A stretch of 64,000 bases of DNA from Polyangium jinanense (GCF_028435365.1 NZ_JAGTJJ010000057.1:11352-75351), one strand, 5' to 3'. Shown: positions 52,735 to 62,165, numbered from the stretch's first letter. Numbers and translations: made by a program. Notes: a model not told the origin generated them from the sequence alone.

Positions 52735-55121
52735 CGCTCTCGGTCGTTGGCCTCGGTCTTTGTTCTCCGGCGGGTGCGCTCGCCCAGGATCACGTGTTTT
52801 TCCCGCGTGCGAACGCGCCGCCGCCCGCGCCCGCGCCCTTCGTGCTCGCGGACGGACGGCCTTTCCAGGTCGGCTATGCGCGGTTCGTCCCGCCAGACCT
52901 CCGCCTCCCGGACCGGCTCGTCGCGCTCGCTCGCCTCGCGCTCGAAGAGGCGCGGCCCAGATCGGGGCTCCCTCTCTTTCTTTGTTTGCCGGCTCCGTGC
53001 GAGGGCCTCTCGGAGGCCGCGCTCGACGATGTGGCGAGGCGAATCGCCGCGCTCGCATCGGCGGCGGCCATCGAGCGTTTCGTGGGCGCGGCGGGCGCGT
53101 TCGATGCGCTCACGCGGATCGCGTCGTACCCGCGTTTCCAGGGCGCGGGGCTCCTCGGCGTGGATTCGTTTTTTCATGTGGATCGGGCGGCCGCGCTCGC
53201 TGCGCGGCCTCCGGGCCCGTTCGCGCCGGCGCGGCTCTGGCCCGCGGAGGGCGCGGGAGCGCTCGTCCTCGCACGGGACATGAAGACGGGCGCCTTGGGC
53301 ACGATCCTCACGAGCAAGACGGCCCTCGGTCGGGGCACGGACGACGATGACGAACCCGTGGACGGGGCAGCGCTGACGGGGCTGCTCGAAAGCCTCTCGG
53401 AAAGCGCTCCCATTCGCGCCGTCTTCGGGCAAGAGCGTGTCGACGCGCTCCGTTCGCGAGAATGGCAATGGAGCGCGGCCCGGCAAGCTTCGATGTTTCA
53501 CCCGGAGGCCTTCGGCGGCTGCCTCGAAGCCGAGATCGGGCAGGTCGGCGCAGCGGCCGGCGTGATGGCCCTCGCGCATGCGTTCGCCTCGGTGCGCCAC
53601 GGGGTTTGTCCGCCGGGTGCCCCCATCCTCGCCTGGGCCATCTCACGCGACGGCACGCGAGGGCTCGCGCTCGGCGTCGGCGCGGAATCGAATGCGATGG
53701 ATACGCTCCGGCCGCTCGAGGAGCGGATACGCCCGCGGTGCTTGGATCTCCATGCGGTTTCTCCGGACGAACATGCGTCCCTGGGCGATCTCGCCACAGA
53801 GGCCGACGAGGTGCCATTCGATCCCGACGCGGCGCTCGCCCCGGCGAACGACATCCTTCCCCTCGAACGACCGTTGCCGGACCCGATCACGGAGGCGCCG
53901 ATGGTGCAACTGGATCGCGAGCGGCTTCGCCCCGTGTCGCTCCCGGGGTTTTACGCCGAGGTCGTGGCTCATTGCGCGGAGGCGCTCGGCATGCTGGGCA
54001 AGGTGCGCGAGCGTTCACCGCGGCGAGGCGTGCCCGAAATGGAGCGCCGCTTGCTTTGCCACATCGACGCGATCCATGCCTCCGGCAGAATGGCGCTCGG
54101 CCATCTCGTCACCTCCTTCCGCGAGCACCTGGATGACCCGTGGCATACGTTCGGCGCGACGCTCGTGGCCATGGGCGCAGGCGCGAGCAATATCGTGTCG
54201 TGGATGATCGACGCGCTTCCCGAAGGCTCCGCGGAGCACGCGCGGCTCGTGGCTGAGGCGCTTTCTCTCTCCGAGCACGCGGAGCTCTTCGCACTCGGGC
54301 GGGCGCTTCATGCGTCCACGCGGCCCATCGCCCGCGCGATCGGGCTCTCGTTCCTCGCGGCCCGCGGGGCGCTCACGGACGAGGAGGTGCAACGCTCTTT
54401 ATCGGATGCATCTCCGCTCGTACGCGCGGCGGCCCTCGACGCCTGTGCGACGCGGCCGGCGGCCTCGCAACGAGCGTTCATCGCGGCGCTCCGGAGCGCG
54501 CTTCTCGTCGAGGATCGAGCGAATGCATTTCGTGCGGCCCGGCAGCTTGCGATCCTCGGCGACGTCGAGGCCCGGCGCGCGTTCGAGGATTCTGCCGTCG
54601 CCGCGCGCCTCGGCCCACTCCTCGGCGAGCTTTACGTGCTCGCAGGTCGGCCCGAGGATGCGAGGGCAGCGGAAACATTCTTCACACGACAAACCGCGAC
54701 CCCAGCTTTGCTCTCGGCCGCGGGGCGATGGGGTTCTCCCGCGGTCTTGCCACGATTGCTGCAATGCCTGGCGGACGAGGATCTCTCGTTTGCGGCGGCG
54801 GACGCGCTCGCCGTCATGCTCGGGCCGGCGCTCCCGCCCGAGGAGATGCGTGACGCGAAGGCCTGGCGACGCGTGATTGCATCGATGCGCCTCGATCCTC
54901 CCGCCCGTTTTCGCCGGGGCCTCCCCTCTTCGGCGGTCGTGGTGGCCGATGAATGCGCGTCGGGGGATCTTGCGCGCGGAGACCTCGCCCGCCGCGTGGA
55001 CGAGCTCCGGGCCCGCCTCGGGCGCCTCGACCCCGTGCCCGTTTGGGGATACGCCGTCGATGTGGAGGCGGGCCTCGTCCCGCTCCTCCGGGCCGCGCGC
55101 GACACGAAAGGAAAGGCGTAG
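52731..55121 (+). CDS. Degenerate ketosynthase-like domain fused to HEAT-like repeats, type VI island
   Basis: 796 residues, GTG start overlapping the vgrG 3 stop. The N-terminal ~330 residues have a thiolase/beta-ketoacyl-synthase-like layout (SVVGLGLCSPAGA, GLLGVDSFF, WPAEGAGALVLARD, EIGQVGAAAGVMALAHA), but the residues corresponding to KSNIGH read E-A-E-I-G-Q (266-271): the catalytic Lys and His are replaced by Glu and Gln, and no DTACSSS box is found. The C-terminal half (~440-790) is a helical repeat region with Ala/Leu-rich HEAT-like units (SPLVRAAALDACATRPAAS, LAIL.D.EARRAF). Similar HEAT proteins (TIGR02270-like) accompany myxobacterial type VI loci. A scaffold or adaptor role is inference. 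Confidence 0.65.
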   Translation: MTLSVVGLGLCSPAGALAQDHVFFPRANAPPPAPAPFVLADGRPFQVGYARFVPPDLRLPDRLVALARLALEEARPRSGLPLFLCLPAPCEGLSEAALDDVARRIAALASAAAIERFVGAAGAFDALTRIASYPRFQGAGLLGVDSFFHVDRAAALAARPPGPFAPARLWPAEGAGALVLARDMKTGALGTILTSKTALGRGTDDDDEPVDGAALTGLLESLSESAPIRAVFGQERVDALRSREWQWSAARQASMFHPEAFGGCLEAEIGQVGAAAGVMALAHAFASVRHGVCPPGAPILAWAISRDGTRGLALGVGAESNAMDTLRPLEERIRPRCLDLHAVSPDEHASLGDLATEADEVPFDPDAALAPANDILPLERPLPDPITEAPMVQLDRERLRPVSLPGFYAEVVAHCAEALGMLGKVRERSPRRGVPEMERRLLCHIDAIHASGRMALGHLVTSFREHLDDPWHTFGATLVAMGAGASNIVSWMIDALPEGSAEHARLVAEALSLSEHAELFALGRALHASTRPIARAIGLSFLAARGALTDEEVQRSLSDASPLVRAAALDACATRPAASQRAFIAALRSALLVEDRANAFRAARQLAILGDVEARRAFEDSAVAARLGPLLGELYVLAGRPEDARAAETFFTRQTATPALLSAAGRWGSPAVLPRLLQCLADEDLSFAAADALAVMLGPALPPEEMRDAKAWRRVIASMRLDPPARFRRGLPSSAVVVADECASGDLARGDLARRVDELRARLGRLDPVPVWGYAVDVEAGLVPLLRAARDTKGKA

Positions 55122-55124
55122 GTC

Positions 55125-58100
55125 ATGGCGTCGATCGGTGGAATGAAGATCGCGACGACGGGCAGCGGGCATTTCTGCCCCGGGCCGACGCCGGCCATGA
55201 GCCTCGTCCCGCCGACCCCGCCTGCGGGCCCCGTCACAGCGCCCTTCGTGTACATGTCGCATTCATCGACGGCGCAGAGGGTTTCGAATCACTTGCTCAT
55301 CGCATACCGGCCCGTCCTCACGCAGGGCAGCGTGATGTCGATTCACGCGCCGGGCAATCTACCGGGCCAGCCCACCGGCGGTGATATCGTCACGCACATG
55401 ACGTCGGCCTATAGCGAGGTCGCTTTCGCCGAGCAGCACACGGTGCTCGCGGGCGGAAAACCTGTCGCCTGCACGAATGACATGGTGCGCATGAACGTGC
55501 CGTACCAGGGGACATTCATCGCGCAGGCGATCGGACGGCTCTTCACGATGGACAACGTGCTCTCGGCCCGAAGCGTGGCCACGCTCGCCGCGTGCTCGCA
55601 GGTGATCCTCGACCCGGTCTCCGTCGTCTCGGGCTCCGTTGTGGACACGGATGTCGACGTCTTCCTCCCGGGGCCCATCGCAATCACGTGGACGAGGGCT
55701 TACGACAGCACACGCGCATCCGAACACGGACCCCTCGGCCACGGCGGCTGGACCCACGCGTACGACCAGTGGATCGAGGTCGAGGGCGAAGAACTCCGGT
55801 TCCGCGGCGAGGACGGCGCCACGCTCGTCCTGCGAAACGTATCGCCCGGAAAAACGGTCGTTCATCGGCGCAAACGGATCGAGGTCCTTCTCGACGCGCG
55901 CGGCGGTGGAGCCTCGGTCGTCTCCCTCGCGACAGGCATTCGCCGCGTGTTTCATTCGCAGGGAGGCACGCGGGCTCGGCTCGTGGAGATCACGAATCCC
56001 TCGGGGCAGCGAGTCCGGCTCGATTACGAAAGCGAAAAGCTCGTGCGGCTCGTGGATACGGCCGGCAGGATCGTCCGGCTCACGCACGACGAGAGGGGTC
56101 ATCTCACGCGTATCGCGGTCTTCGCGCCCGGTGACGAGCGTGCCCCCCTCCAGACCATCTCGTTCGGCTACAACGCAGGCGGCGAGCTCGTCCGCGTGAC
56201 GGATCCGCTCGGGAACGACGTCACGTACAGCTACGACGAGCGCCGGCGGCTCTTGAAGAAGACGCTGCCGACGGGTCTGTCCTTCCATTACGTTTACGAC
56301 GCCGAGACCGGCCGCTGCATCCGTGCCTTCGGCGACGGTGGCATTCACGCGGGCGACATCACGTACGACGAGCAGCAGGGGACGACGAGGCTTTCGGGCA
56401 CGCTCTCGCCGCGGGTGTTCTCGTGGCGGCCGAAGGACGGCGCGCTGCTCGGGGTCACGACGAATGACGGATCGGCCGCGCGGACGTGGGAGATCGACGA
56501 CGACGGGCTCGTCGTCGCGGAGAAAGACGCCGCCGGAAACACGAGCCGCTTCGAATACGATGCCCGGGGCAATCTGGTGAACATCACGGATCCGCTCGGG
56601 CGTGTGACGGAGCTCGTGCACGTGGACGATCGTGTGGTGCGGCGCGTGGCGGGCGGGCGCGTGACGGAGTATGGGTACGATGCGCGCGGGCAGCTCACGT
56701 CGGTGAAATACCCGGCCGGCATGTGGCTCACGCTCGATTACGACGAGCACGGGCGGCTCGTGAGGATCGCGGATGCTGCTGGGATCCGAGCGCGGTTCGT
56801 CTGGGACGACCGGCACCAATGCATCGAGGAGCACCTCGCTGGCGGGCTCGTGCGAAAATGGACGTACGACGGGCTCGGGAGGCCCATCGTGTGCGTGGAT
56901 TCGTATGGCAATACGACGCGGCGCGAGCTCGACGTGCTCGGGCGCGTGCTCGTGCACGAGAATCCGGACGGGACGCGCGTGCGTTTCGAGTATGACGCGC
57001 TCGGGCGCAAGACGCGCCGTACCGACGAGCTCGGCCGGGTAGCGACGTTCCGACACGCGGGCATGGGCTCGGTCGTCGAGGTCCGGAACGAGGACGGAAC
57101 AGCCTGGGCCGTGAGCCACGACTTGCTCGAAAGGCCCCAACGGATCCAGAACCCGAAGGCGGAGCTTTACGATTTCCGCTACGATCGCCTGGGCCGGGTC
57201 ACGGAGATGCGCACGTTCGACGGGCGTATCCTTCGCGCGGCGTATGGTAGAAATGGCCTCGTCTCGCGCCTGTCGATGCCCGACGGCACGTGGCGCGTGT
57301 ATCGATACAACGAGCTCGACGAGCTCGTGGAGGAAGACACGCCCCACGGTGCAGGCAGGGTCGTGCGGGACGAGGGCGCGCGCAAAGTGACGCACGAACT
57401 CGAGGATCCGGCTGGAAGAGTTTCGGTCGAGATGCATTGGGACGAGGGCTTGCGGATCGTGTCGGCGACGCAGAGCGCCGGGACGATCCGGTACGAATAC
57501 GACACCCTCAATCGCCGCACGGCCGTGCATCTGCCGAGCGGGAAGGTCACGCGGTACGTGTACGACGAGGCGGGGCGCGTGGCGGCGATCGAGCACGGCG
57601 GCGAGCGTGTGGAGTTCGGGCGGGATGCAGCGGGAGCCATGATTGGCTTTCGATTCGCGCGGTCCGGCGTCGAGGCGAGGTTCGCGTTCGACGTGCGCGG
57701 GCGCATCACGCAAGAATGGGCAGGCAAGGACGGCCGCGCGCTCGTGTCGCGCGTGTATACGTGGGACGCGTCGTCGGCACTCACGGGCAAGCGGGACGCG
57801 CGCTGGGGCGACGTGCGCTATCGGCACGACGAGGTCGGGCAGCTCGTCGAGGCGGGCGAGGAGCGCTTCGAATACGACGCCGCCGGCTCGGTCGAACCCG
57901 CGGGCGCCGGGTGGGACGTGGGCCCGGGCAACGTGCTGCGGAGGACCTCGAACGCCGCATACACGTACGACGAGGCGAACCGACGTATCCGCAAGAAGCG
58001 GCTCGACACCGGCGAGACGATCGAATATTTCTGGGATTGTCGGGGCAATCTGCGTGAGGTCGTGCGCGGCGACGGGACGCGGATCCTGATGACGTACGAT

Positions 58101-59144
58101 CTGTTCGGTCGGCGCGTGAAAAAAGAGGTCGTCGGGCCCATTCGCCCCGTGTCGCGCGAGGAGCTCCCTCCCCTGCCCTCGCGCCGCACCGTGGAATATC
58201 TCTGGGACGGGGACCTCCTGCTCGCCGAAATCGATTCCGAGCGGGGCGAACGTACGCTCGTGTATCATCCGGATACGATGGTGCCGCTGCTCCAGGGTGA
58301 AGGAGACATCGTGTACGGAGTGCTCGCGGACCACGTCGGGGCGGCGACGGAGCTCGTCGACGGGGCGGGCGGGCTCGCTTTTTCGGGTTCTTATTCGGCG
58401 TGGGGTGCGCTCGTGCGGAGCGAAGCCAAGGCAGGACCGTCGGGGCGGTCGATGGCTCCGCTTTTGCGCAGGCTCGGGCATCATCACGACGAGGACGTGG
58501 GGTTGTCCTATGTGCGGTATCGCTGGTTCGATCCGGAGGTGATGCGCTTTTTGAGCCCGGATCCGCTGGGGCTCGAGGGTGGGGCGAACCTCTTCGCGTG
58601 GAATGGGAGCCCGGTGATGCACGTGGATCCGCTCGGGCTCGCATGTGTTCTGATCGGGAACCCCACGGTCGACAGGTTCACCGCGGAATGCATGACGGGC
58701 GGGCGACGCGACATCGGCTCGTATCAGGTCTACGTGCACGGGACCGTGGACGCGGTCCACGTGAAACATGCGGACGGGTCCTGGACGCAGATGTCACCGC
58801 ACGACCTCGGGCAACGCTTGATCCTGGCGGGGAACTGGGACAGGAACGTGCCCCTCAAGCTCTTCTCTTGCAATACCGGGCGCAGGCCCGACGCCGTCGG
58901 GGCGCAACTCGCCTCGCGATATCGGGTGAGCGTCTTCGCGCCGAGCGAGATCGTCTGGGGGCCCGGGTTGCACATTGCCCCGCCCATCGGGGTCCAGGAT
59001 TCGAGCCGGCTGGTCCAAGAGCCGGACGTCGCCTATTACCCGGACACGTCCCGTTCCGGGAAATGGAATAGCTGGGCCGCCGGAGGATATCCGAGCCCCT
59101 ACAACCATTACCCCGATCTTCCGCCCCGCTCGCCGCCGCCCTGA
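55125..59144 (+). CDS. PAAR-like (DUF4150) RHS polymorphic toxin-type protein with variable tip
   Basis: 1,339 residues. Residues 1-~140 are a PAAR-like domain (DUF4150 type: CTNDMVRMN, IHAPGNLPGQPTGG), which caps a VgrG spike. From ~170 a DUF6531-like region leads into many YD repeats (DAAGNTSRFEYDARGNL, YDELGRVATFRH-type), then the RHS core ending in GLSYVRYRWFDPEVMRFLS, PDPLGLEGGANLF and HVDPLGL (~1145-1172). The C-terminal tip (1173-1339) is the effector candidate: YVHG (His1205) and LFSCNTG (Cys1249). It is 3 bp downstream of the ketosynthase-like gene. The next gene is on the opposite strand, so no immunity gene follows in the usual place. Confidence 0.85.
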   Translation: MASIGGMKIATTGSGHFCPGPTPAMSLVPPTPPAGPVTAPFVYMSHSSTAQRVSNHLLIAYRPVLTQGSVMSIHAPGNLPGQPTGGDIVTHMTSAYSEVAFAEQHTVLAGGKPVACTNDMVRMNVPYQGTFIAQAIGRLFTMDNVLSARSVATLAACSQVILDPVSVVSGSVVDTDVDVFLPGPIAITWTRAYDSTRASEHGPLGHGGWTHAYDQWIEVEGEELRFRGEDGATLVLRNVSPGKTVVHRRKRIEVLLDARGGGASVVSLATGIRRVFHSQGGTRARLVEITNPSGQRVRLDYESEKLVRLVDTAGRIVRLTHDERGHLTRIAVFAPGDERAPLQTISFGYNAGGELVRVTDPLGNDVTYSYDERRRLLKKTLPTGLSFHYVYDAETGRCIRAFGDGGIHAGDITYDEQQGTTRLSGTLSPRVFSWRPKDGALLGVTTNDGSAARTWEIDDDGLVVAEKDAAGNTSRFEYDARGNLVNITDPLGRVTELVHVDDRVVRRVAGGRVTEYGYDARGQLTSVKYPAGMWLTLDYDEHGRLVRIADAAGIRARFVWDDRHQCIEEHLAGGLVRKWTYDGLGRPIVCVDSYGNTTRRELDVLGRVLVHENPDGTRVRFEYDALGRKTRRTDELGRVATFRHAGMGSVVEVRNEDGTAWAVSHDLLERPQRIQNPKAELYDFRYDRLGRVTEMRTFDGRILRAAYGRNGLVSRLSMPDGTWRVYRYNELDELVEEDTPHGAGRVVRDEGARKVTHELEDPAGRVSVEMHWDEGLRIVSATQSAGTIRYEYDTLNRRTAVHLPSGKVTRYVYDEAGRVAAIEHGGERVEFGRDAAGAMIGFRFARSGVEARFAFDVRGRITQEWAGKDGRALVSRVYTWDASSALTGKRDARWGDVRYRHDEVGQLVEAGEERFEYDAAGSVEPAGAGWDVGPGNVLRRTSNAAYTYDEANRRIRKKRLDTGETIEYFWDCRGNLREVVRGDGTRILMTYDLFGRRVKKEVVGPIRPVSREELPPLPSRRTVEYLWDGDLLLAEIDSERGERTLVYHPDTMVPLLQGEGDIVYGVLADHVGAATELVDGAGGLAFSGSYSAWGALVRSEAKAGPSGRSMAPLLRRLGHHHDEDVGLSYVRYRWFDPEVMRFLSPDPLGLEGGANLFAWNGSPVMHVDPLGLACVLIGNPTVDRFTAECMTGGRRDIGSYQVYVHGTVDAVHVKHADGSWTQMSPHDLGQRLILAGNWDRNVPLKLFSCNTGRRPDAVGAQLASRYRVSVFAPSEIVWGPGLHIAPPIGVQDSSRLVQEPDVAYYPDTSRSGKWNSWAAGGYPSPYNHYPDLPPRSPPP

Positions 59145-59153
59145 ACGAGCCGC

Positions 59154-60275
59154 TTACCGGCCCGCGCGAATGCGCGCCCCCGCCTCGATCGAGAGGCGCT
59201 CCCACGTCGCGCGTGTTGCCGGCTCCGCCGCGAAACGCGCCTGCCACGCGGCATCCTCGGCCCGCTTCGCCTCTGGCGAGAGCCCATACCGCGCGATGAT
59301 CCGGAGCGCGCCCGGCGGATCGAGCCAGATCTCGGCGCACATCGTGGCATAAGCCTCGATCGAAAGGCGCGTGGCGGGAGCGCTCGGGGTTGGCTTGACG
59401 AACGGGAGCACGGCGGAGAGGTTGATCGGGAGCGCGAGCGAGGTCTCGGCGAGCAGGCTCGGCGCCGGGCGTGGCGCTGGTGGGGCGACAGGCGGTTTGT
59501 CCGCCGCCGGGAAAGGCATGACGGGTTTGGCCGAAGGGAACGCCGGCGCGGTGTCGCCGAGCGGGCGCGGCGGTGGGGGCGGCTCGGACCCGAACGGCAG
59601 GACCCGAGGGTTCACCTGAAACGTCAGGGCCGTCTGCGCGAGCGCCTTGGCCGCGAATGGCAATGCCGGTTTGTAGAGATGCACGGCCGTCCTCGTCTCG
59701 CCGAGCGAGGGAGGCGCGGGGCCTTTCAGCGGTTTCGGCGGGACGGCTTCCGGCGCGGCGGCCGCCGGCTTTTTCGCGAAAGGCAAAACCGGTTTGTCGA
59801 GGTGAAGCGCCATGCTCGTCTCGCCGAGGCCCTTCGGCGCCGGTCGGGGCAGGCGCGGGGGGAATGCAGGCGGCGGCGCGTCCGCCGGGGGCGCGACGAA
59901 GGGCAAGGCCGGGCGATCGACGAGGAAGCCGAGCGAGGTCGCCGCGAGGAGCACCTTCCCGGGCGCCGACGCATCGCCCGGCGCCTGGACAGGGAGAGCC
60001 GGGCCCACCTGCACGTCGGGGATCTCGCCCGTGGGCCGGGCGAGCAGACCAAGCGCGTCCTTTTGCAACGCGCGATCAGCCGACATGCGTGCTTGCCACA
60101 AGCCGAGCAAATGAAAGAGGTCGCCCTCGGCAAGGCCTCGATCGGCGAGGAACGCGAGGGGCTCGGGCGCCTCGGAGAACGCGCCGAAGAAGGCGAAAAA
60201 CGCGCGCATGTCGGTGTCGAGCGGCGGGAGCGCTCGCACGACGTCCTGCGCGGGGGCACTTGCCTCGTCACGCAT
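59154..60275 (-). CDS. LPF-motif repeat protein, DUF2169 partner
   Basis: 373 residues from MRDEASAPAQ. The first ~75 residues are helical (AFFAFFGAFSEAPEPLAFLA, DLFHLLGLWQARMSADRAL). Residues 110-295 are low-complexity but carry six copies of a motif of the type (A/G)(E/A/Q)T...KPxLPF: LPF at 124, 164, 205 and 226, MPF at 253, and LPF at 290, each followed by a Pro-rich spacer. A C-terminal helical domain (~300-373, LSIEAYATMCAEIWLDPPGAL, YGLSPEAKRAEDAAW) closes it. The start overlaps the upstream DUF2169 gene by 8 bp. The repeated motif suggests multivalent binding of a common partner. Family not recognised. Confidence 0.68.
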   Translation of the reverse strand: MRDEASAPAQDVVRALPPLDTDMRAFFAFFGAFSEAPEPLAFLADRGLAEGDLFHLLGLWQARMSADRALQKDALGLLARPTGEIPDVQVGPALPVQAPGDASAPGKVLLAATSLGFLVDRPALPFVAPPADAPPPAFPPRLPRPAPKGLGETSMALHLDKPVLPFAKKPAAAAPEAVPPKPLKGPAPPSLGETRTAVHLYKPALPFAAKALAQTALTFQVNPRVLPFGSEPPPPPRPLGDTAPAFPSAKPVMPFPAADKPPVAPPAPRPAPSLLAETSLALPINLSAVLPFVKPTPSAPATRLSIEAYATMCAEIWLDPPGALRIIARYGLSPEAKRAEDAAWQARFAAEPATRATWERLSIEAGARIRAGR

Positions 60276-61257
60276 TGGCCCGCACCTCGAGCGCGCGGAG
60301 CACGCGACGTGCTCGGCCGGCAGCAAAGGCGACGCGGCCCGCGATCTCCAGGCGGCGTTCGGCCGGCAAGACGATCACCGTGTCGATCGGGACGGGTCGC
60401 TCCTCACGCTCGCCGCCGTCGAACCGCGCATGCACGCGCGCGGCGAGCCGCGGGAGCTCGAGCGCGAGCGGCGCGAGCGACATGCCGAGGACACGGACCG
60501 GATCCCCGGGCGCGAGCATCTCCTCGAATCGGAGTGACGGATGCGCCACGCAGGCGAAGCGCGGATCGTGATCCGCGGGCAGCATCGGCATGCGTGTCTT
60601 CTGCCAGTGCGATCCGCACGTGCCGACGTGCTCGCGGCGCGGCGACCAGTGCGGCGGGATCGCGCCGTATCCCATGGGTGGGTGCCGATCCGAAGCGGTC
60701 GTATGAGGTCGCTCGGGATGCTCGATCTGTGGCGCGCGCTTGCCTATCAGATCGGAGGCGCGGCACGCGGCGCCGACGCCCGCGGGGTTCGCGAGCTCGA
60801 CGACCGAGAGATCCTCGGAGGCGCCGCCGTACGCGTTCTCGTAGACGATGGGCACGCGCTCGAACGGTGCCGCAGGGCCGACAGCGACGTCGAGCACGCC
60901 GTCGTAGTACACGCGCGGTCCGTGCACGCGGAGCGGCGCGAGGTGCTTCTTCACCTGCACCACGACATCCATCACCTTCACGGGCCGCGGCGCGACGGCG
61001 TCGCCCACGACGACGACGTCGGTGCCCGGCTTTTCGAGGCCGATGTCGCTCGGAAAGAGCAGGCTCGATCGCGGATCGTCGGGCTCACGCGCGACGTCGC
61101 TCGTGCGCACCGGGCTCGGATCCTCGGCAGGTCGGAGCTCGCCGCGATCGGTGACGACGAAGGTGGCCTTCACGATCGTGACGACCACGTCGCGCCCCTC
61201 GAGATCGAGGAGTGGCACGGGCAGCGCTGCGTATCGGGTCTCGTTGACGAAGCTCAT
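60268..61257 (-). CDS. DUF2169 domain protein
   Basis: 329 residues. It matches the DUF2169 family: MSFVNETRYAALPVPLLDLEG, VVTIVKATFVV, VKKHLAPLRVHG, PFERVPIVYENAYGG and HWQKTRMPMLPADHDPRFA. This is the second DUF2169 protein in the window and, unlike the first, has no Pro-rich tail. It overlaps the LPF-repeat gene by 8 bp, so the two are co-translated, and the pair meets the RHS gene tail-to-tail. By context it is expected to help load or protect the type VI cargo; no direct evidence. Confidence 0.82.
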   Translation of the reverse strand: MSFVNETRYAALPVPLLDLEGRDVVVTIVKATFVVTDRGELRPAEDPSPVRTSDVAREPDDPRSSLLFPSDIGLEKPGTDVVVVGDAVAPRPVKVMDVVVQVKKHLAPLRVHGPRVYYDGVLDVAVGPAAPFERVPIVYENAYGGASEDLSVVELANPAGVGAACRASDLIGKRAPQIEHPERPHTTASDRHPPMGYGAIPPHWSPRREHVGTCGSHWQKTRMPMLPADHDPRFACVAHPSLRFEEMLAPGDPVRVLGMSLAPLALELPRLAARVHARFDGGEREERPVPIDTVIVLPAERRLEIAGRVAFAAGRARRVLRALEVRANA

Positions 61258-61344
61258 CGCGAGGGCCCGAGGATCATCCTACATGAGCACGTCTCTCTCC
61301 TGGCGCCGACTTTACGGTCCGAAGGTCGTGCGAAGGCCGCCGCG

Positions 61345-62112
61345 TTAGGGGACGATCTTCGCTTCCTTGATCGCGTCGAGCTTGGGGAAGTTCGCGTCGA
61401 GGTAGCCGTACCCTTCGCGCTGGATCTTGCTCGCGTTCGGTCCCTTGCCCTTCGGCGCGAGCTCGCCGTAGCCCTTGTAGAACGAGTCGACGACCTTCAT
61501 CCCCTCGACGACCTGGCCGAACGGCGCGAAGCCCTGCGTATCGAGCCGTGCCTGTTTGTCGACGTAGCTGATGAAGATCTGCGTGGTGCGCGTGTCCTTG
61601 CCCGCGTGCGCGAACGTGACGAAGCCGCGGCGGTTGCTCTTCACCACGGGATCGTCGGGATAATACGCGCGATACCAGGCGCCGTTCACCGCAGGCTCGG
61701 GGTGGATGCCGAACTGCACCATGAAGTCGTCGATCGCGCGGTGAAAGCGGACGCCGTCGTAGAAGCCGAGTTTTACGAGGTTGTAGAAACGGTCAGCCCC
61801 GTTCGGCGCCCAGGCGCGGGTCACTTGCACGACGAAGTCACCCTTCGTCGTGGAGAACTTCACCTTGAAGACGTCGGGCGCCTTCTCGGTCGCCTTCTCG
61901 GGGTGGAAGAGGGGATCGTTGCCGTCGCGGCCGCCTGTCGCAGGCGCGATCGCGGAGGTCGCAGGCGCCGCGGAGGGAGCGGCGGGCGCCATGCTCGCGA
62001 CAGCCGTGGCGGAGGGAGAGGCGTGGGGCCGAGGGGCCTCGTCCTGGGAGCAAGCGGCCAGGACGGCGAAGCTCGCGGCAAGGGAAAGGCGGCCGAGGAG
62101 GGACCGGCTCAT
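61345..62112 (-). CDS. Cyclophilin-type peptidyl-prolyl isomerase lipoprotein
   Basis: 255 residues with a lipobox (VLAAC, Cys21) and an Ala/Pro linker to ~65. The isomerase domain (~75-255) has the cyclophilin features FYNLVKLGFYDGVRFHR, DDFMVQFG, FVTFAHAGKDTRTTQIFISY and GFAPFGQVVEGMKVVDSFY. The Arg in VRFHR and the FISY block match the active-site region, though the usual QGGD is replaced by QFGI. It probably assists folding at the envelope. Confidence 0.88.
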   Translation of the reverse strand: MSRSLLGRLSLAASFAVLAACSQDEAPRPHASPSATAVASMAPAAPSAAPATSAIAPATGGRDGNDPLFHPEKATEKAPDVFKVKFSTTKGDFVVQVTRAWAPNGADRFYNLVKLGFYDGVRFHRAIDDFMVQFGIHPEPAVNGAWYRAYYPDDPVVKSNRRGFVTFAHAGKDTRTTQIFISYVDKQARLDTQGFAPFGQVVEGMKVVDSFYKGYGELAPKGKGPNASKIQREGYGYLDANFPKLDAIKEAKIVP

Positions 62113-62165
62113 GAGGGGCTAGCTTAACGAAAGCCCCGCGGCGCAGTCACGCGCGCCGGAAACGC

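Noticed and set aside
45374..59144. Phage tail or prophage
   Set aside because: VgrG, PAAR-like and RHS proteins occur without capsid, terminase, integrase or sheath genes, which fits type VI cargo rather than a phage.
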